A stretch of 64,000 bases of DNA from Agelaius tricolor (lineage: Eukaryota > Chordata > Aves > Passeriformes > Icteridae), in contig JALJCS010000004.1 of the NCBI GenBank assembly GCA_023055355.1, positions 17,886,001 through 17,950,000 of the forward strand, written 5' to 3'. Positions 24,144 through 34,548 of the stretch are shown in pieces (the first letter of the stretch is position 1; every line of letters starts with the position of its first letter). A program made the translations under genes and the position numbers. The notes beneath the pieces were generated by a model. That model was not told where the DNA came from. It did not search any database and saw nothing but the letters and a program-made list of their open reading frames with translations.

Positions 24144-25479
24144 ATGGAATTTAATGTAATAGGCTTTAACATAGCAAAATTATGCTCTTGATCATGAAGA
24201 TCATCTTAATGTTAAAGATCCCAAATTAACAGTTAGAGTGCAAGTGCCTGACAGCATTTCTCTGGTAAATTATATGTTGAAGGATTCATTATCCTTGGGA
24301 GTTAAATTCATGTGGAAATCAGCGAAGAGTTCTTTTGCCTTTGGCAATTTTTGAGTATAAGAAAGCCAAATCTTTAATAGGAGATGAATTTTAGCAAAAG
24401 AAGCAGGCTGTTGCTTCCTGTAAAGTAGAATTACACTAAAAAGAATATAATTAGTATTTGCATGCCTTGAGCCTAGTCATAAGTGCATCAAAATAGGGTA
24501 AATTATAGCAGTATGTAAGAATTTTCTAGCACTGTAATACTGCTAATGACATAACTGGTACCAACCACAAAGCATCAATTCATAAACAATACTAAGCTAC
24601 AAAGAGACTTGCAATAGAGACTTCCTATACAGCCAAGATGCAGGAATACACCTGAACAGTAGTTCAGGTAGAAAATCCGGGAAATGAGCACCTGGACACC
24701 AAACACAGGGAAAACAGAAAAATTCTGTAGAGTAAAGAGGAAACCCGCCTGGTGAGACCCAGCTCCCAAAGTCAGATAAACAATCCTGGGTGATGAGATT
24801 CCTCAGCTTTTTATTATTGTTGTGCTGGAGGGATCAAGGAGCATAACACCACCAAAGGTGTTGAAATAAATCTGGAGCATGTTGTCTCCTTTTGATTTCA
24901 GCTTCTCTGCACCAAAGGGCTTTCAAGCCTGAGTAGCTGAACCTTGATTACTAAGACAGTGGAGAACTATAGTCATCAGTGCTGTTAGCATGGCATCAAG
25001 TCTTCATTTACAGCTGATTTCAGACAAGATTATTAAAAACTAATTTTGAAAATGCAGTGGTATTGATGGAGAGCAAATAAAAGCTAGCCATTGGCAAAGT
25101 GTATTTTTAGTCAGTGTTGGTATGAAGTCTTATGAAGTTTAGTCTTCATAACAGTTTTGTTATGAAGACTAAAACTGGTCTGATCTCCTATAGACCCTAG
25201 TGAAAGAAAGAAAAAAATATAAAGGAAAGCTAAAAGCTGGAGGAGTATCACATAGCTGTATGCAACCATTTACACTGTAGACAACCATTTGGGTAAAAGA
25301 TATTGATTTTAAATTTCAGATGAACTCCCTTGCTGTGCAGTTACCTTGATTTTTATTATTTTTGCCTTAAGAAATCATGAACATCCCTCTGGTGATTGCT
25401 ATTGTAAGGGTTATTATTCTCATTATTGCCAGAGACATTAAAAAACATGCTACTACTTTTTATGTAGGGAGTTAAAGTT
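24144..25479. other. AT-rich DNA with a short hairpin, no gene seen
   Basis: No recognised gene or repeat apart from the inverted repeat at 25138-25173. Confidence 0.5.
25138..25173. repeat. Perfect 16-bp inverted repeat with 4-nt loop
   Basis: Arms 25138-25153 and 25158-25173 are exact reverse complements around the loop GTTT. The word 'tatgaag' from the arm also occurs twice just upstream (25131 and 25121 region), so the site looks built from copies of a local sequence. Confidence 0.9.
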
Positions 25480-26675
25480 CTTAGCTATTCTGATAGTTTT
25501 CAAGAACTTTCCTGGAGTAACTTTGGTGGCATCTGGTAGCTTCAGTGGCTGAAGCCAGAAGAGGTGATCTGTATTGGGTTTTCATGGCAAGGTGTTGGGA
25601 GAAGGGAGATTTCAGGAGTGGTCTTTGTGAGAAAAGAGCAGCATCTGCCCAGGTGTTGGACAGAGCAAGCACCATCTGGCTCCAAAACAGACCCACAGCT
25701 GCCCAAAGCTGAGACAATCAGCAGCACTGGTGGTTGACACCTCTGTGATGTCATGCTTATTATAGATTTTATAGTTATTTATAGAGTTAAAAACGACACA
25801 CAGCAGCTCAGAGAGAGAAGATTGTGAAAAACACAAGGCTCTGCTGATACCTCAAGCATAGGAGTGTGGCGGAGCAGGTTCTTTCCCTGCAGCTCACTGA
25901 GGATCATGCTGGGGCAGATATTCATGCTGCAGACCTTGGGACATCTGTCATGGTTTGGCCTTGCTGGCAGCTTATGCAGGTGCTTCCTTGCTTCCCCTCC
26001 CCTACACTCTGTAGGATAGAAGGGAGAATCTGGAGAACACAAAAACTCATTAGTTCAGATAAAAATGGTTTAATAATTGAAAGAAAATAAAATCTAATTA
26101 TGCCCAGACTTTCCCCCAGAAGCAATCAGCACCTCTAGCCAACACCCCCCATATACTAGGCATGATGTTCTATGGTATGGAATACCAGTAAACTTTCACC
26201 AGTCTTTGATGCACCTTGGGGAAATTTGTGAAGGACTGTACTCCATGGAAGAGACCACTTCTGGTAGCCAGAAAAGAGCGTGATGAGAAGGAAATGGCAG
26301 AGACAAATCATAATGAGCAGACCACAGCCCCCGTTATTCTCTACATGGCTTTTGTCTGTGTGTGCATGTGTAGGAGTATGAATGAAGGAATGGAGATGAG
26401 CCCCCAAAGAAGAGGAAGGTGGGGGAAAGGAAGGTGGTTGCAGTCTTGTTTTTATTTCTTGTTACCCTATTCTTAATTGGCAATACATTCAATTAATTTT
26501 CTGGAAGATGATTCAGTTTTGGCCATGCTGGTATTTGGTGACTTATCTCCCTGTCCTTGTGTCAACCCATGGTCTTTTTCTTGGTACTGTGATCATCTGT
26601 CCTGTTGAGCAGGGGGAGTGGGAGACAGTTGGGTGGGAGGCTGGCAGTCAAGGTCAGCCTCTCACACTGTCTCAT
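25480..26675 (+). mobile_element. Composite avian LTR-type repeat, sense, with nested insertion
   Basis: From memory of avian interspersed repeats, three blocks occur in the expected order on the plus strand. First is a leader-like block, about 25600-25760 ('ctccaaaacagacccacagc', 'tgacacctctgtgatgtcat'). Second is a block of 'ggagcagg...cctgcag' modules at 25865-25945. Third is an end block, about 26240-26675 ('gaaatggcagagacaa', 'ttaattttctggaagatg', 'ggtgacttatctccctgtcc', 'tcaaggtcagcctctcaca'). The first two are separated from the third by an antisense LTR-like insertion. The name and boundaries are unverified. All frames are broken. Confidence 0.6.
25946..26240 (-). mobile_element. Antisense ERVL-like LTR nested in the composite repeat
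   Basis: The plus strand starts 'tgtcatggtttggccttgct' and continues with 'ctcattagttcagataaaaa', 'tggtttaataattgaaa', a GC-rich block, 'ccatatactaggcatgatg' and 'tatggtatggaatacc'. This is the antisense order of a very common avian ERVL-type LTR (unverified recall): U5, a poly(A) region with 'ttaaac' on the minus strand, then the TATA region. The U3 end seems truncated, so the right boundary is a guess. Confidence 0.65.
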
Positions 26676-27236
26676 ATAGCCTTGCTCTATTATTCTCACT
26701 AACACCAGTGGGACCACAGTGCTTCCAGCATGATAAAAAGCCACGTACATTGCAGGTTAGGCATATTAGAAATACAAGTTTTCTATAGAAGACAGAAGTA
26801 GCCTAACTATGAATGCACTCATTTGCTGAGAAGAAAATAGTTTGTAGCTGCAAATTGATTTTTAAAAGCTTGCACTACCATGAAAATAGCTATTGCAACA
26901 GATAATTCTAGTAAAAAGATGTTTTTGTACCTGCTTTATTGCAATTAGTTGAAGTTAGGTCCTGCTATTGAGACATACTGCTAATGCACATGCTACTGAG
27001 AACACCCTTAGCTACAAGATTCAAAATACCAAACCTTCCCCCCCCCACACCATTCCTAGTTATTTTGTATGATATAAAAACCTACTTTTTCATAGCTGTG
27101 ATCAGATGCTTAAAATCTTCTTGTATGGTTGCCCTGGAAGCAGAAAGCTTACAAAAAACAGTGAGAAAGAAGGTGAAGCACGGGCATTTGTTTGTTACTT
27201 TCTGAATCATCAGGCTGACCAAACCCACAAAAGAAG
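26676..27236. other. AT-rich spacer, no gene seen
   Basis: Nothing recognisable except a short C-run (27039-27047). Confidence 0.5.
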
Positions 27237-27890
27237 TGTGATATATGTTATGGAATAATTCGTACCTGCGTAAAATATATATGAAATAAGTTGTGCTTGT
27301 ATGAAAAATTCTTAAAGATTTAAAACCACAAACCACAGACAGAGATTGCTTCACAAATTGTTAAATCACAGACAGGAAGGAAGAGAAAAAACCTAATTAG
27401 CAAATGAAAAGATGTGGCTCCCTGGGAGATGGGCCCTTTCCTGGGACAGTGCAGAGACACCCAAGAGATGAATACCCGATAAGTATCTATGATCAAGATA
27501 GCCAGAGTCGTCAAGGGTGTGCATCCCAATGCCAGGCTCCTGTAACTCCACATCAGCATTCATCACTTCCCAGAAAGGGTTTTGTCCAGCCCAGCACAGA
27601 GAAAAGGAAACTACGTGAATATGTGAAGCAAGGAGAAGAATAGGAGAAACTCTACCCCAGGTGGAAAAAACCATATAAAACCAGCCCAGCAGAGACAGCA
27701 TTTGTGAACAGGGGATCCGAAGAGGTAGGGTTTGGAAGAGGTAGGGTTTGGATCGGTGTTCACCCAGCGCCAATCCCGGGCTTGACGCTGCCCCTTTGAT
27801 TGTGGCTATCGGAGACTAAGTCTCGGTCACGAAATAAATCCCTTTTTTTATTGATTATTGATTTGGCTTTATCATTTATTGTTTATAACA
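27237..27890 (+). mobile_element. Probable solo LTR, plus strand
   Basis: Starts 'tgtgatatatgttatgg' and ends 'tttataaca'. It has a TATA box at 27674-27680 ('tataaaa') and a poly(A) signal AATAAA at 27833-27838, so R is about 150 nt. A 16-bp unit 'gaagaggtagggtttg' is repeated twice near 27718-27751, shortly after the expected start site. Target duplications are not clean at these ends ('aagaag' against 'aggaag' with a two-base shift). The 126-codon open frame on the opposite strand across U3 (27393-27773) is a by-product. Confidence 0.7.
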
Positions 27891-30191
27891 CAAGGAAGAA
27901 ATTATCAAATGTGACTGTACGGACCTGAAGCAAAACTTAGTGGTCACCAAGCCAGATTTAAGAGGAGCCCTACACATCAGCTAGCCTCCAGTTTTCATCT
28001 ACCATTATGCTTTGTCCAAGGGAACAATAATGATAATTAAAACCACACCACCTTACAAAGGGTAGTTAAACTTTAAAATTACCTTTGTATGTAGCATAAA
28101 CAAGTGTCTGAAAATCACAGTTATCTGAAACTTCCTCTTTGAACCTATGATAACTTTTAAAATTGCTGTGGTCTGACTCATACCTGGGAAGGCAGCCTTC
28201 TGGCCTGCTCAGTCCAAAAAATTATACTTTTACAGACACAAAGAGCAATATTTTATTAAAAATCCATGTTTGTTGGAAAAAAACCAACCCTATAATAAGG
28301 TTTTCTACAGTCTTATCTCACCTCTTACACTGTTTTTACAGAGCATTTTATTTAAAATGGTAAGCAGTTCTTTAAATAGCTGGTTAGTTACTGTCCTGTA
28401 AGGATTATATTTTACTGCTTTGTGATCAGTTGCTGAAAAGACACTTAAACTTGTTTTATCATCTCAGAGTAATGTACAACCCTCTTCCTAAAAGGAACTA
28501 AATAATTTGCTTTTCCTGAAGCAAGATAACATTTAAAATCCCAATTTAAATATATATTATTTGATTTCTTTGATTGTGTTTTGTTTCTGCCTTGTTGAAC
28601 ACAGCACAGTCTGACAACAGATAAAATCTGAATTCAAAGGCAGGCAGGCAGTAGCAAAAGACACTTCTGGTAATTTGATCTTCCTGTTCCCAGTTTACTT
28701 GTTCTAACATTGCCCAGGAAACTCCTTGCTATCCTGTGCTGACATCGATCACTTAAAAAGTTCAGGAACTCCTTTCTGCAATAAAGTGAGATGGAGTTTT
28801 TCCCTGGCTTAGAGAAAAATGTCATTTTGGTTGCAACAAACTGTGAAGTGTGAAGAACTTTGTGAACATTTTCCTTGAAAATGGTGCTTTTTACTTTAAC
28901 AATTTGTATGCACTTTATCTATCTTATTTAAGGATATTGTTTAATGTTTTTGCTCATTATTCATACTGACCAGATGGTAGGGGTATCAGGAACAAGATTT
29001 TAATTCTCAAAGGCGAGCTGGTACATTGTAATTATGCACTTCATAGAAGAGAGTGTACAGATATAGTCCCCTTAAGTCCTTGTGATCCTCAGACTATTAG
29101 ATGTAGTTTAAATCTCTACTATGCCCAACACAGAAGATTTTTGTTCTATTTTTGCATATCTACCATAGTTAAGTATAAAAATACTATATTATCCTATGTT
29201 ATATTGGTATGCAAATAAATACTAGCATAAAATATAAATATTAAAAACTTTAAAGAACAATCAAAATGTTTAATTCATAAACAGGACTTCCCCCTTCATT
29301 ACAGATGACAAACATATAAGATAATAAATAACTTCCCCATTACAGACATTGGAAACTCTCTAGTGAAATACATTTTTAATTAATAGGGGTACACCACACA
29401 CCATTTATTTTCAAGGCCAGATTTTAAACAGTAGTGAGTTGGCTTGACACCTGATGGTATAAGGCAATATTTTTATACCCAAAAGGGTGACATAGCCTTT
29501 ATCAGAGAAAGAGATGACTAAAATGCCTGTCCATATCAATTTGAATGTGGAAAACGAAGAGGCCCTGAAACAGGATACCACTTCTTCTCCACAAAAGAAA
29601 CAGAAATTATTCACTAGTTACCAAAATATTGCAACATAATTTATATCTGGACCCTTCTATATGACACTATTATTACTTCCTTAGCCTTTCCAAAATGTCT
29701 GCATTGCAGGCAATTGCTGTGTTTTTTATTTTTATGATGATTCACCTTAAATACTCACCTGTTTTGTTGTATATGAGACCCATTGTTATCCTAACCCTGC
29801 AACACAAAATCAAAGAACTAACATACGAGTAACAACCAACAGTCACAGATTTCACAGGGCAGATAAGCATTTTTCTTTCCCTTCTGCCTTTTAAAGCTCA
29901 CAGAGGGCAAAGAGATGAATTTTCAAGGATCTGACAAAAAGTACTGAGTGAAAAGGAAAAATGCACTAAATATGGTGATGTGGAAATTTGATTAAAATAG
30001 TTTTCCACAGTGGAAAAGCAGCCATCCAAGCAACCTGCTGAGATTAAAATCCTATTCATCGTATTTGCAACTGGAGTTCCACCATGTTTTTCTAGCTGGG
30101 TCTTTATGCTGGCACATAAGAGCTTGGTTGTTCATTTGGCTCCGGGTTGTTGCTGTGATCTTGGTCACATGAGGAGATTTCGGCAGACTGT
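27891..30191. other. AT-rich DNA, no gene seen
   Basis: No recognised repeat, RNA gene or exon in about 2.3 kb. Confidence 0.5.
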
Positions 30192-30296
30192 TCACATTCC
30201 TTTAAACTCTTGCATAATAGAAAACAGTTGTTGAACATGCTGCTGAATACTCTGCTGTTCTTCTTCTAGCCTCTCCTTAGCATGGAGAATCTCCTC
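30192..30296 (-). CDS. Candidate terminal coding exon with coiled-coil sequence
   Basis: On the minus strand, a splice-acceptor-like site 'gcgtttccctgcag' (AG at 30297-30298 in plus coordinates) is followed by 34 codons and a TGA at 30192-30194. The peptide is rich in Glu, Gln and Leu/Ile with heptad-like spacing, including 'EEILHAKERLEEEQQ' and 'QQHVQQLFSIMQ', unlike the random frames around it. The frame also stays open for about 17 codons upstream of the acceptor until a TAA. It could be the last exon of a host gene, an exon remnant, or a processed-pseudogene fragment. I do not recognise the protein. No polyadenylation signal was seen just downstream. Confidence 0.3.
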   Translation of the reverse strand, partial: EEILHAKERLEEEQQSIQQHVQQLFSIMQEFKGM

Positions 30297-31297
30297 CTGC
30301 AGGGAAACGCCTTGTGAAGCCTTAGATGAAGCATTCAGACAGAGCAATTAATGTGAAGATTTACTTGTAACTTACTATCCAGTCACTTTCCGCTCTATCA
30401 TTACAAATTCTAGTGAGCTCTTGCTCTCTGGTAAGCTGAAGTGCATGCAGAGTGCCCCCTGCACTGCAACAAACCCAAAGAGAAATCCACAAAAATACCC
30501 AGAGACAGAACTTCACAAAATAAAACTACACAGTCAGCTGGCAGAGTTGCAATGTTGAGCATGCCCTGTGCAAAGAAACATAAAAGAATGGATAATTAGT
30601 TCTGGTTTTGCAGGGGTCCAGTCTTTCATCATGTGATGCCTTTGCAAGACAGATGTTTACCTCAGGGTGACCACCAGGACTGAGAGTGGATTTAACTGAG
30701 AAGATGACAGTCTTTTTCTTTCCCTACTAGTGGTGCCCAGTGTTCCAGATCACATACCATAAAGGGACAATACATGTACAGACAGCTCTTCTGTCCAGCC
30801 CCCCTCAGCCCCAGAGGTACATTCAGCCTTGCCAAGAAAGAGCCCTTCCTCATCCCCAGAAGTAGAGGAGGCAACACCATGAAGAGACAGCTGTTGTTAC
30901 AGGATGGGAGCAATCCTGTCTCCTGTCATGAGAAAGTACAGGACTGTGCCAGGTTGTGCGACTCAAACACAGCAGGTCTTTACTTCTCCACTTCTGCTTC
31001 CTAGGGGAAGGTCCTCATTTCCCAGTGTTGAAAGACTATGTGAGGGAGGCTGGGAAAAATTCAAGACAGTAGACATGTGATTGTTTAATCCAGGAAGAGC
31101 AGTTGACCTAAAGACTCTCTTTGGTTATGCTGGAATATGAGTTCATAATGTGTGACTGTCCTTGCCATCTAATATGTCAGTAGCTGTATTCTGTTCTTGT
31201 TTTCTGTTGGATCACAGGTCCAGTAAGTCAGTTACATCTGAAGAAACTCAGGAAGAGAGTAACTTATTAATGGATCAACATGACATCCTGGTGATGG
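30297..31297. other. Unique DNA left of the provirus
   Basis: No recognised gene or repeat. The last four bases, ATGG (31294-31297), are the left copy of the proviral target duplication. Confidence 0.5.
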
Positions 31298-31791
31298 TGT
31301 AATGAGTTAATGTCTTAGTTTGTTCATCAAGTTGCTAAAAAGACTATAAAAAGAGGAAAAGCCAATAATAGAAAAACCACAAGGATAGATGTAACCAGCT
31401 AATATGTTGCAAGATGAATATAACGGGCTATGTGCCTATATATGGTAAAGGCTATTGTAAGACCTCGAGGAAGAGGACGGGAGCCTTCGTCCAGGCAACC
31501 ACCAGAAGGCAGAATAAGACCCCCTAGCAACTATCGGCGCAGACGCAGAGAACACCGGAAGGACACCCAACAACAACAGATAAAAAGGAGGACTGAACTG
31601 TCAAGTGGTGTGGGCCGCTGGTGGAGTGGTGACTCCCCGGCTACACCCAGCGCTCCCGGGTGGGTGCAAGCCTTTTGTTGGCTTCAGCCAGTGCTGTGAT
31701 TTGCCTATTATCGCTTGCTCTATCAATTAATAAATTACATTTCATTTGGACTCACTTGGTGGTGGTTGATTCCTCACCGCAACTTATAACA
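31298..31791 (+). repeat. 5' LTR of the provirus (494 bp)
   Basis: Begins 'tgtaatgagttaatgtctta' and ends 'cgcaacttataaca'. Candidate TATA elements are 'tatatatgg' (31437-31445) and 'gataaaaagg' (31579-31588); the second better fits its distance to the poly(A) signal AATAAA at 31729-31734. Compared with the 3' LTR it lacks 98 bp of U3 (joined at a 4-bp 'gcta' microhomology) and 8 bp further on (between copies of 'ctatt'). Confidence 0.97.
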
Positions 31792-31794
31792 AAT

Positions 31795-31812
31795 TGGTGC
31801 CGTGACTCGGAT
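31795..31812 (+). promoter_or_regulatory. Primer-binding site, tRNA-His type
   Basis: TGGTGCCGTGACTCGGAT lies three bases after the 5' LTR and starts with the obligatory TGG. From memory this 18-mer is the classical histidine-tRNA primer site used by HERV-H-type class I elements. It is intact in this copy. Confidence 0.9.
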
Positions 31813-31871
31813 CGGAAAAATTCTTGGAGAAGAGAACCTGCTGGGGAGGCGCCCCACCTCATGGTGGCCCC

Positions 31872-31880
31872 AAGGTGAGG
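31872..31880 (+). promoter_or_regulatory. Candidate major splice donor in the leader
   Basis: AAG|GTGAGG (GT at 31875-31876) matches the donor consensus and lies about 60 nt after the primer-binding site, upstream of gag, where simple retroviruses put the donor for subgenomic RNA. A second strong match, 'gc|gtgagtat', is at 32004-32012. Neither is tested. Confidence 0.5.
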
Positions 31881-32200
31881 GGGCCTCCCCAGGCCATTCT
31901 CCAGGACACCCGACCGATGAACCCAAATTCGATAATAGGCAAATTGAAGGCTGGCAACCCCATAATCTTTGTGCACGAAGTCCGGACGAGACGCAGCGAG
32001 GAGCGTGAGTATAAGCGGGGATAGCGTCCGGTTGGGGTTGGGATCCCAGAGTGTGGCACTCCCGGAGTGCGGTGCGTGAGACGTCCTCTGGACGGTGCTA
32101 GTGCAGACCCCTTATAGTGCAGTTCCCAAGTACCTGCGAGGGACTGGGCCACGAACAGGGGGAAGTGAGAGAGTGTGTGGAAGAAGACGCTCTGGGAGGG

Positions 32201-32272
32201 GATAAGGGAAGAGCAAACCCTCTAAAGATACTCCAGAAGATGGGACAAGGGAAGAGCAAGCCCTCTAATCCC
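32201..32272 (+). repeat. Imperfect 43-bp-spaced duplication at the gag start
   Basis: 'gataagggaagagcaaaccc' (32201) recurs as 'gacaagggaagagcaagccc' (32244), 43 bp apart, so the sequence over the gag ATG is partly duplicated just upstream. Because 43 is not a multiple of three, the two copies are read in different frames. Confidence 0.8.
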
Positions 32273-33190
32273 ATGAAGAAAAGACCTCGCATAGGGCTCC
32301 CCTCAATACCTCCAGATAGCCCTTTAGGCTTGATGATTAAGTTCTGGGATGCTTATCCCTCCAGAAGGGGAAAGGACCGAGGGAAGATGATCCATTATTG
32401 TATGGAGGTTTGGGGAGGGAAACAGATCAGGGCAGGTAGCCTTTACTGGCCTGTGTTTGGACCATTTGAGGATTGGATCTGTCAAGCTCTGAACACATAT
32501 GTTAATTCAAAGGAACCATTTAGTGTGGAAGAAAGTGAATACGCTGCCCTGTGGACTGTTGGTGAGACCCGTTTTTCCTTATTTGTATTAAAATCTAAGA
32601 AAAAAAAGAAGAGATGAGGAGATAATTGGGAAACGCCTGATCTTTCTCCCTCACCTTATTTACCACCCCTACAAAATCCTGATGCACCACCCCCTCCTCC
32701 TCCTCCCCCGTTGCCACCTCCCGCACCCCCTATTTAAGACCTCGACAATTTTGAGTTAGAACCTGATTCTCCCCGGGAAAGAAGGATAATAACTAGGAGC
32801 CAGTCTCAGCGAGACGCAGGTGAGGCTCCTTTACTTCCATTAAGAGAAGTAGGAATGGGCATGATTCCGAACCCCAATGCAGGACAGCCAGGTCAGCCTG
32901 CTCAAATCCCAGGGGTAGGATATGTGATGGCTCCTTTGAATTCAGGGGATGTCAGGGAATTCAAGAAAGAAATGGGACATCTCTTGGATGATCCACTAGG
33001 GGTAGGGGAAAGGGTGGATCAATTCTTGGGACCTAATATATATACCTGGGATGAATTACAATCCATATTGGGAATTTTGTTCATACCTGAGGAACGGGGA
33101 ATGATAAGAGCAGCTGGAATGAGAGTTTGGGACCAGGATCACCAACAGGGGCTGCATGGAGACATGAAATGGCCACTCCAGGCACTGTAG
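32240..33190 (+). pseudogene. gag: gag (matrix, p12-like, N-terminal capsid), broken
   Basis: Gag is the structural polyprotein that assembles the particle at the plasma membrane. ATG at 32240 gives 'MGQGKSKPS', the myristoylation context of gammaretroviral matrix, with a basic patch. The frame also extends open upstream to 32117. A matrix-like domain ends in a Lys-rich stretch at a TGA (32615-32617). The same frame continues through a Pro-rich region (32689-32730, a run of eight Pro), a TAA (32735-32737), then a spacer leading to 'MAPLNSGDVREF' and 'TWDELQSIL', the start of the capsid N-terminal domain. The frame stops at 33188-33190. The rest of capsid, the nucleocapsid zinc knuckle and protease are absent; RT-type sequence follows within about 70 bp. 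So gag is truncated by deletion and has two further nonsense codons. Confidence 0.92.
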
Positions 33191-34548
33191 GCAGATTGGA
33201 TATTCCCCCTTTTGAGGTAACCATTAAAAATCCCTAAAACTCCTGAAACTCCTATCAGGGTAAAGCAATACCCTCTATCCAGCGAAGGGAGGAAGGGATT
33301 AAAACCAGAAATTGAATGACTATTTTGGCAGGGTTTGCTTGAACCTTGTATGTCACCCTTCAATACTCCCATACTATCTGATCAAAAATTGGATGGGAGC
33401 TATAGGTTAGTACATGGTTTGAGAGAAATTAATAAAAGAACAGTTGAGAGGTTCCCTGTGGTAGCCAATCCATATACCTTACTCAGTAAACTGGGGCCTG
33501 AGGACAAGTATTACACAGTGGTGGATCTTAAGAACACATTTTGGGCTTGCCCACTTAAGGAAACATCATGAGATTATTTTGCGTTTGAATGGGAAGACCC
33601 AGACACACACCACAAGCAACAACTTTGATGGACAGTATTGCCCCAGGGATTTACAGAATCCCCTAATCTGTTCGGACAAGCACTAGAACAGATCCTGCAG
33701 GAATATCACCCCGAGGAAGGGACCACCTTAATTCAGTATGTGGACAATTTGCTAATAGCAGGAAAAGAGGAAGAATCAGTTAGAAAGGGAAATATAAAGC
33801 TGTTAAACTTCCTTAGTCTCAAAGGGCTAAAAGTTTCGAAATCTAAATTGCAGTTTGTAGAAAAAGAGGTAAAATATTTAGGACACAGGCTAATTGAGGG
33901 AACAAAAAAGTTGGAACCTGACAGGGTCCAGGGTATACTCTCCCTTCATGCCCCAAGGAGTAAAAAGCAAGTTAGACAACTGTTGGGGCTATTTGGATAT
34001 TGTAGACAGTGGATTGAAAATTGAAGTAGGAAAACCAAATTCCTGTATGATAAGCTCACAAAGGAGGGACTAGTTAAGTGGTCTAAGGAAGATGAGGAAC
34101 GACTGGACACATTAAAGACGGAGCTGGTGAACGCTCTGGTTCTCAGCCTCTGCGACGCCAGAAAGCCTTTTTATCGGTTTGTCAATATAGATGAAGGTAC
34201 TGCATATGGAGTATTAGCACAGAATTGGGCGGGGAGCAAAAAGCCTGTGGCATATCTTTCCAAATTATTGGATCCTGTTAGTTGGGGATGGCCAACTTGT
34301 CTCCAAGTAATAGGGGCAGCAGTGCTATTGGTGGAGGAAGCCAGCAAGGTTACCTTTGGAGCAGAGCTGCACGTACTATCTCCACATAATATTAGGGGAG
34401 TTTTACAACAAAAGGCTGAAAAGTGGATCACGGATGCGAGGCTCTTGAAGTATGAAGGGATACTAATAGCATCCCCAAAATTAAAATTAGGCACTACATC
34501 CCTTCAGAACCTGGCCCAGTTCCTTTATGGGGAGCCTGAAGAAGAACT
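33191..34548 (+). pseudogene. pol: pol: reverse transcriptase and connection domain, broken
   Basis: RNA-dependent DNA polymerase part of Pol. After the gag deletion the frame (the same as gag) enters the RT start, 'VKQYPLSSEGRKGLKPEIE', just before an in-frame TGA at 33317-33319. Fingers/palm motifs follow: 'RLVHGLREINKRT', 'VVDLKNTFWACPL' with the first catalytic Asp, 'LPQGFTESPNLFGQAL', and the active-site box at 33737-33748. There it reads YVDN instead of YxDD, so one metal-binding Asp is Asn. Further stops are TGA at 33569-33571, 33626-33628 and 34022-34024. The connection domain continues as 'PVAYLSKLLDPVSWGWPTCL'. A frameshift near 34549 moves the reading to the RNase H frame. Sharing a frame with gag fits a read-through gag-pol as in gammaretroviruses. 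Protease is missing. Confidence 0.93.

Noticed and set aside
22945..25262. About 80% similarity over 41 bp between the 22950 and 25225 regions
   Set aside because: Too short and only compared by eye; it may be an old repeat, but the evidence is insufficient for a claim.
27393..27773. 126-codon open frame on the minus strand
   Set aside because: It is antisense to the U3-R part of a plus-strand LTR, with no motif or splice support.
31660..31878. Hydrophobic frame in U5, present in both LTRs (also 40357-40575)
   Set aside because: It starts at GTG, not ATG, lies within the LTR and leader, and its presence in both LTRs only reflects LTR duplication.
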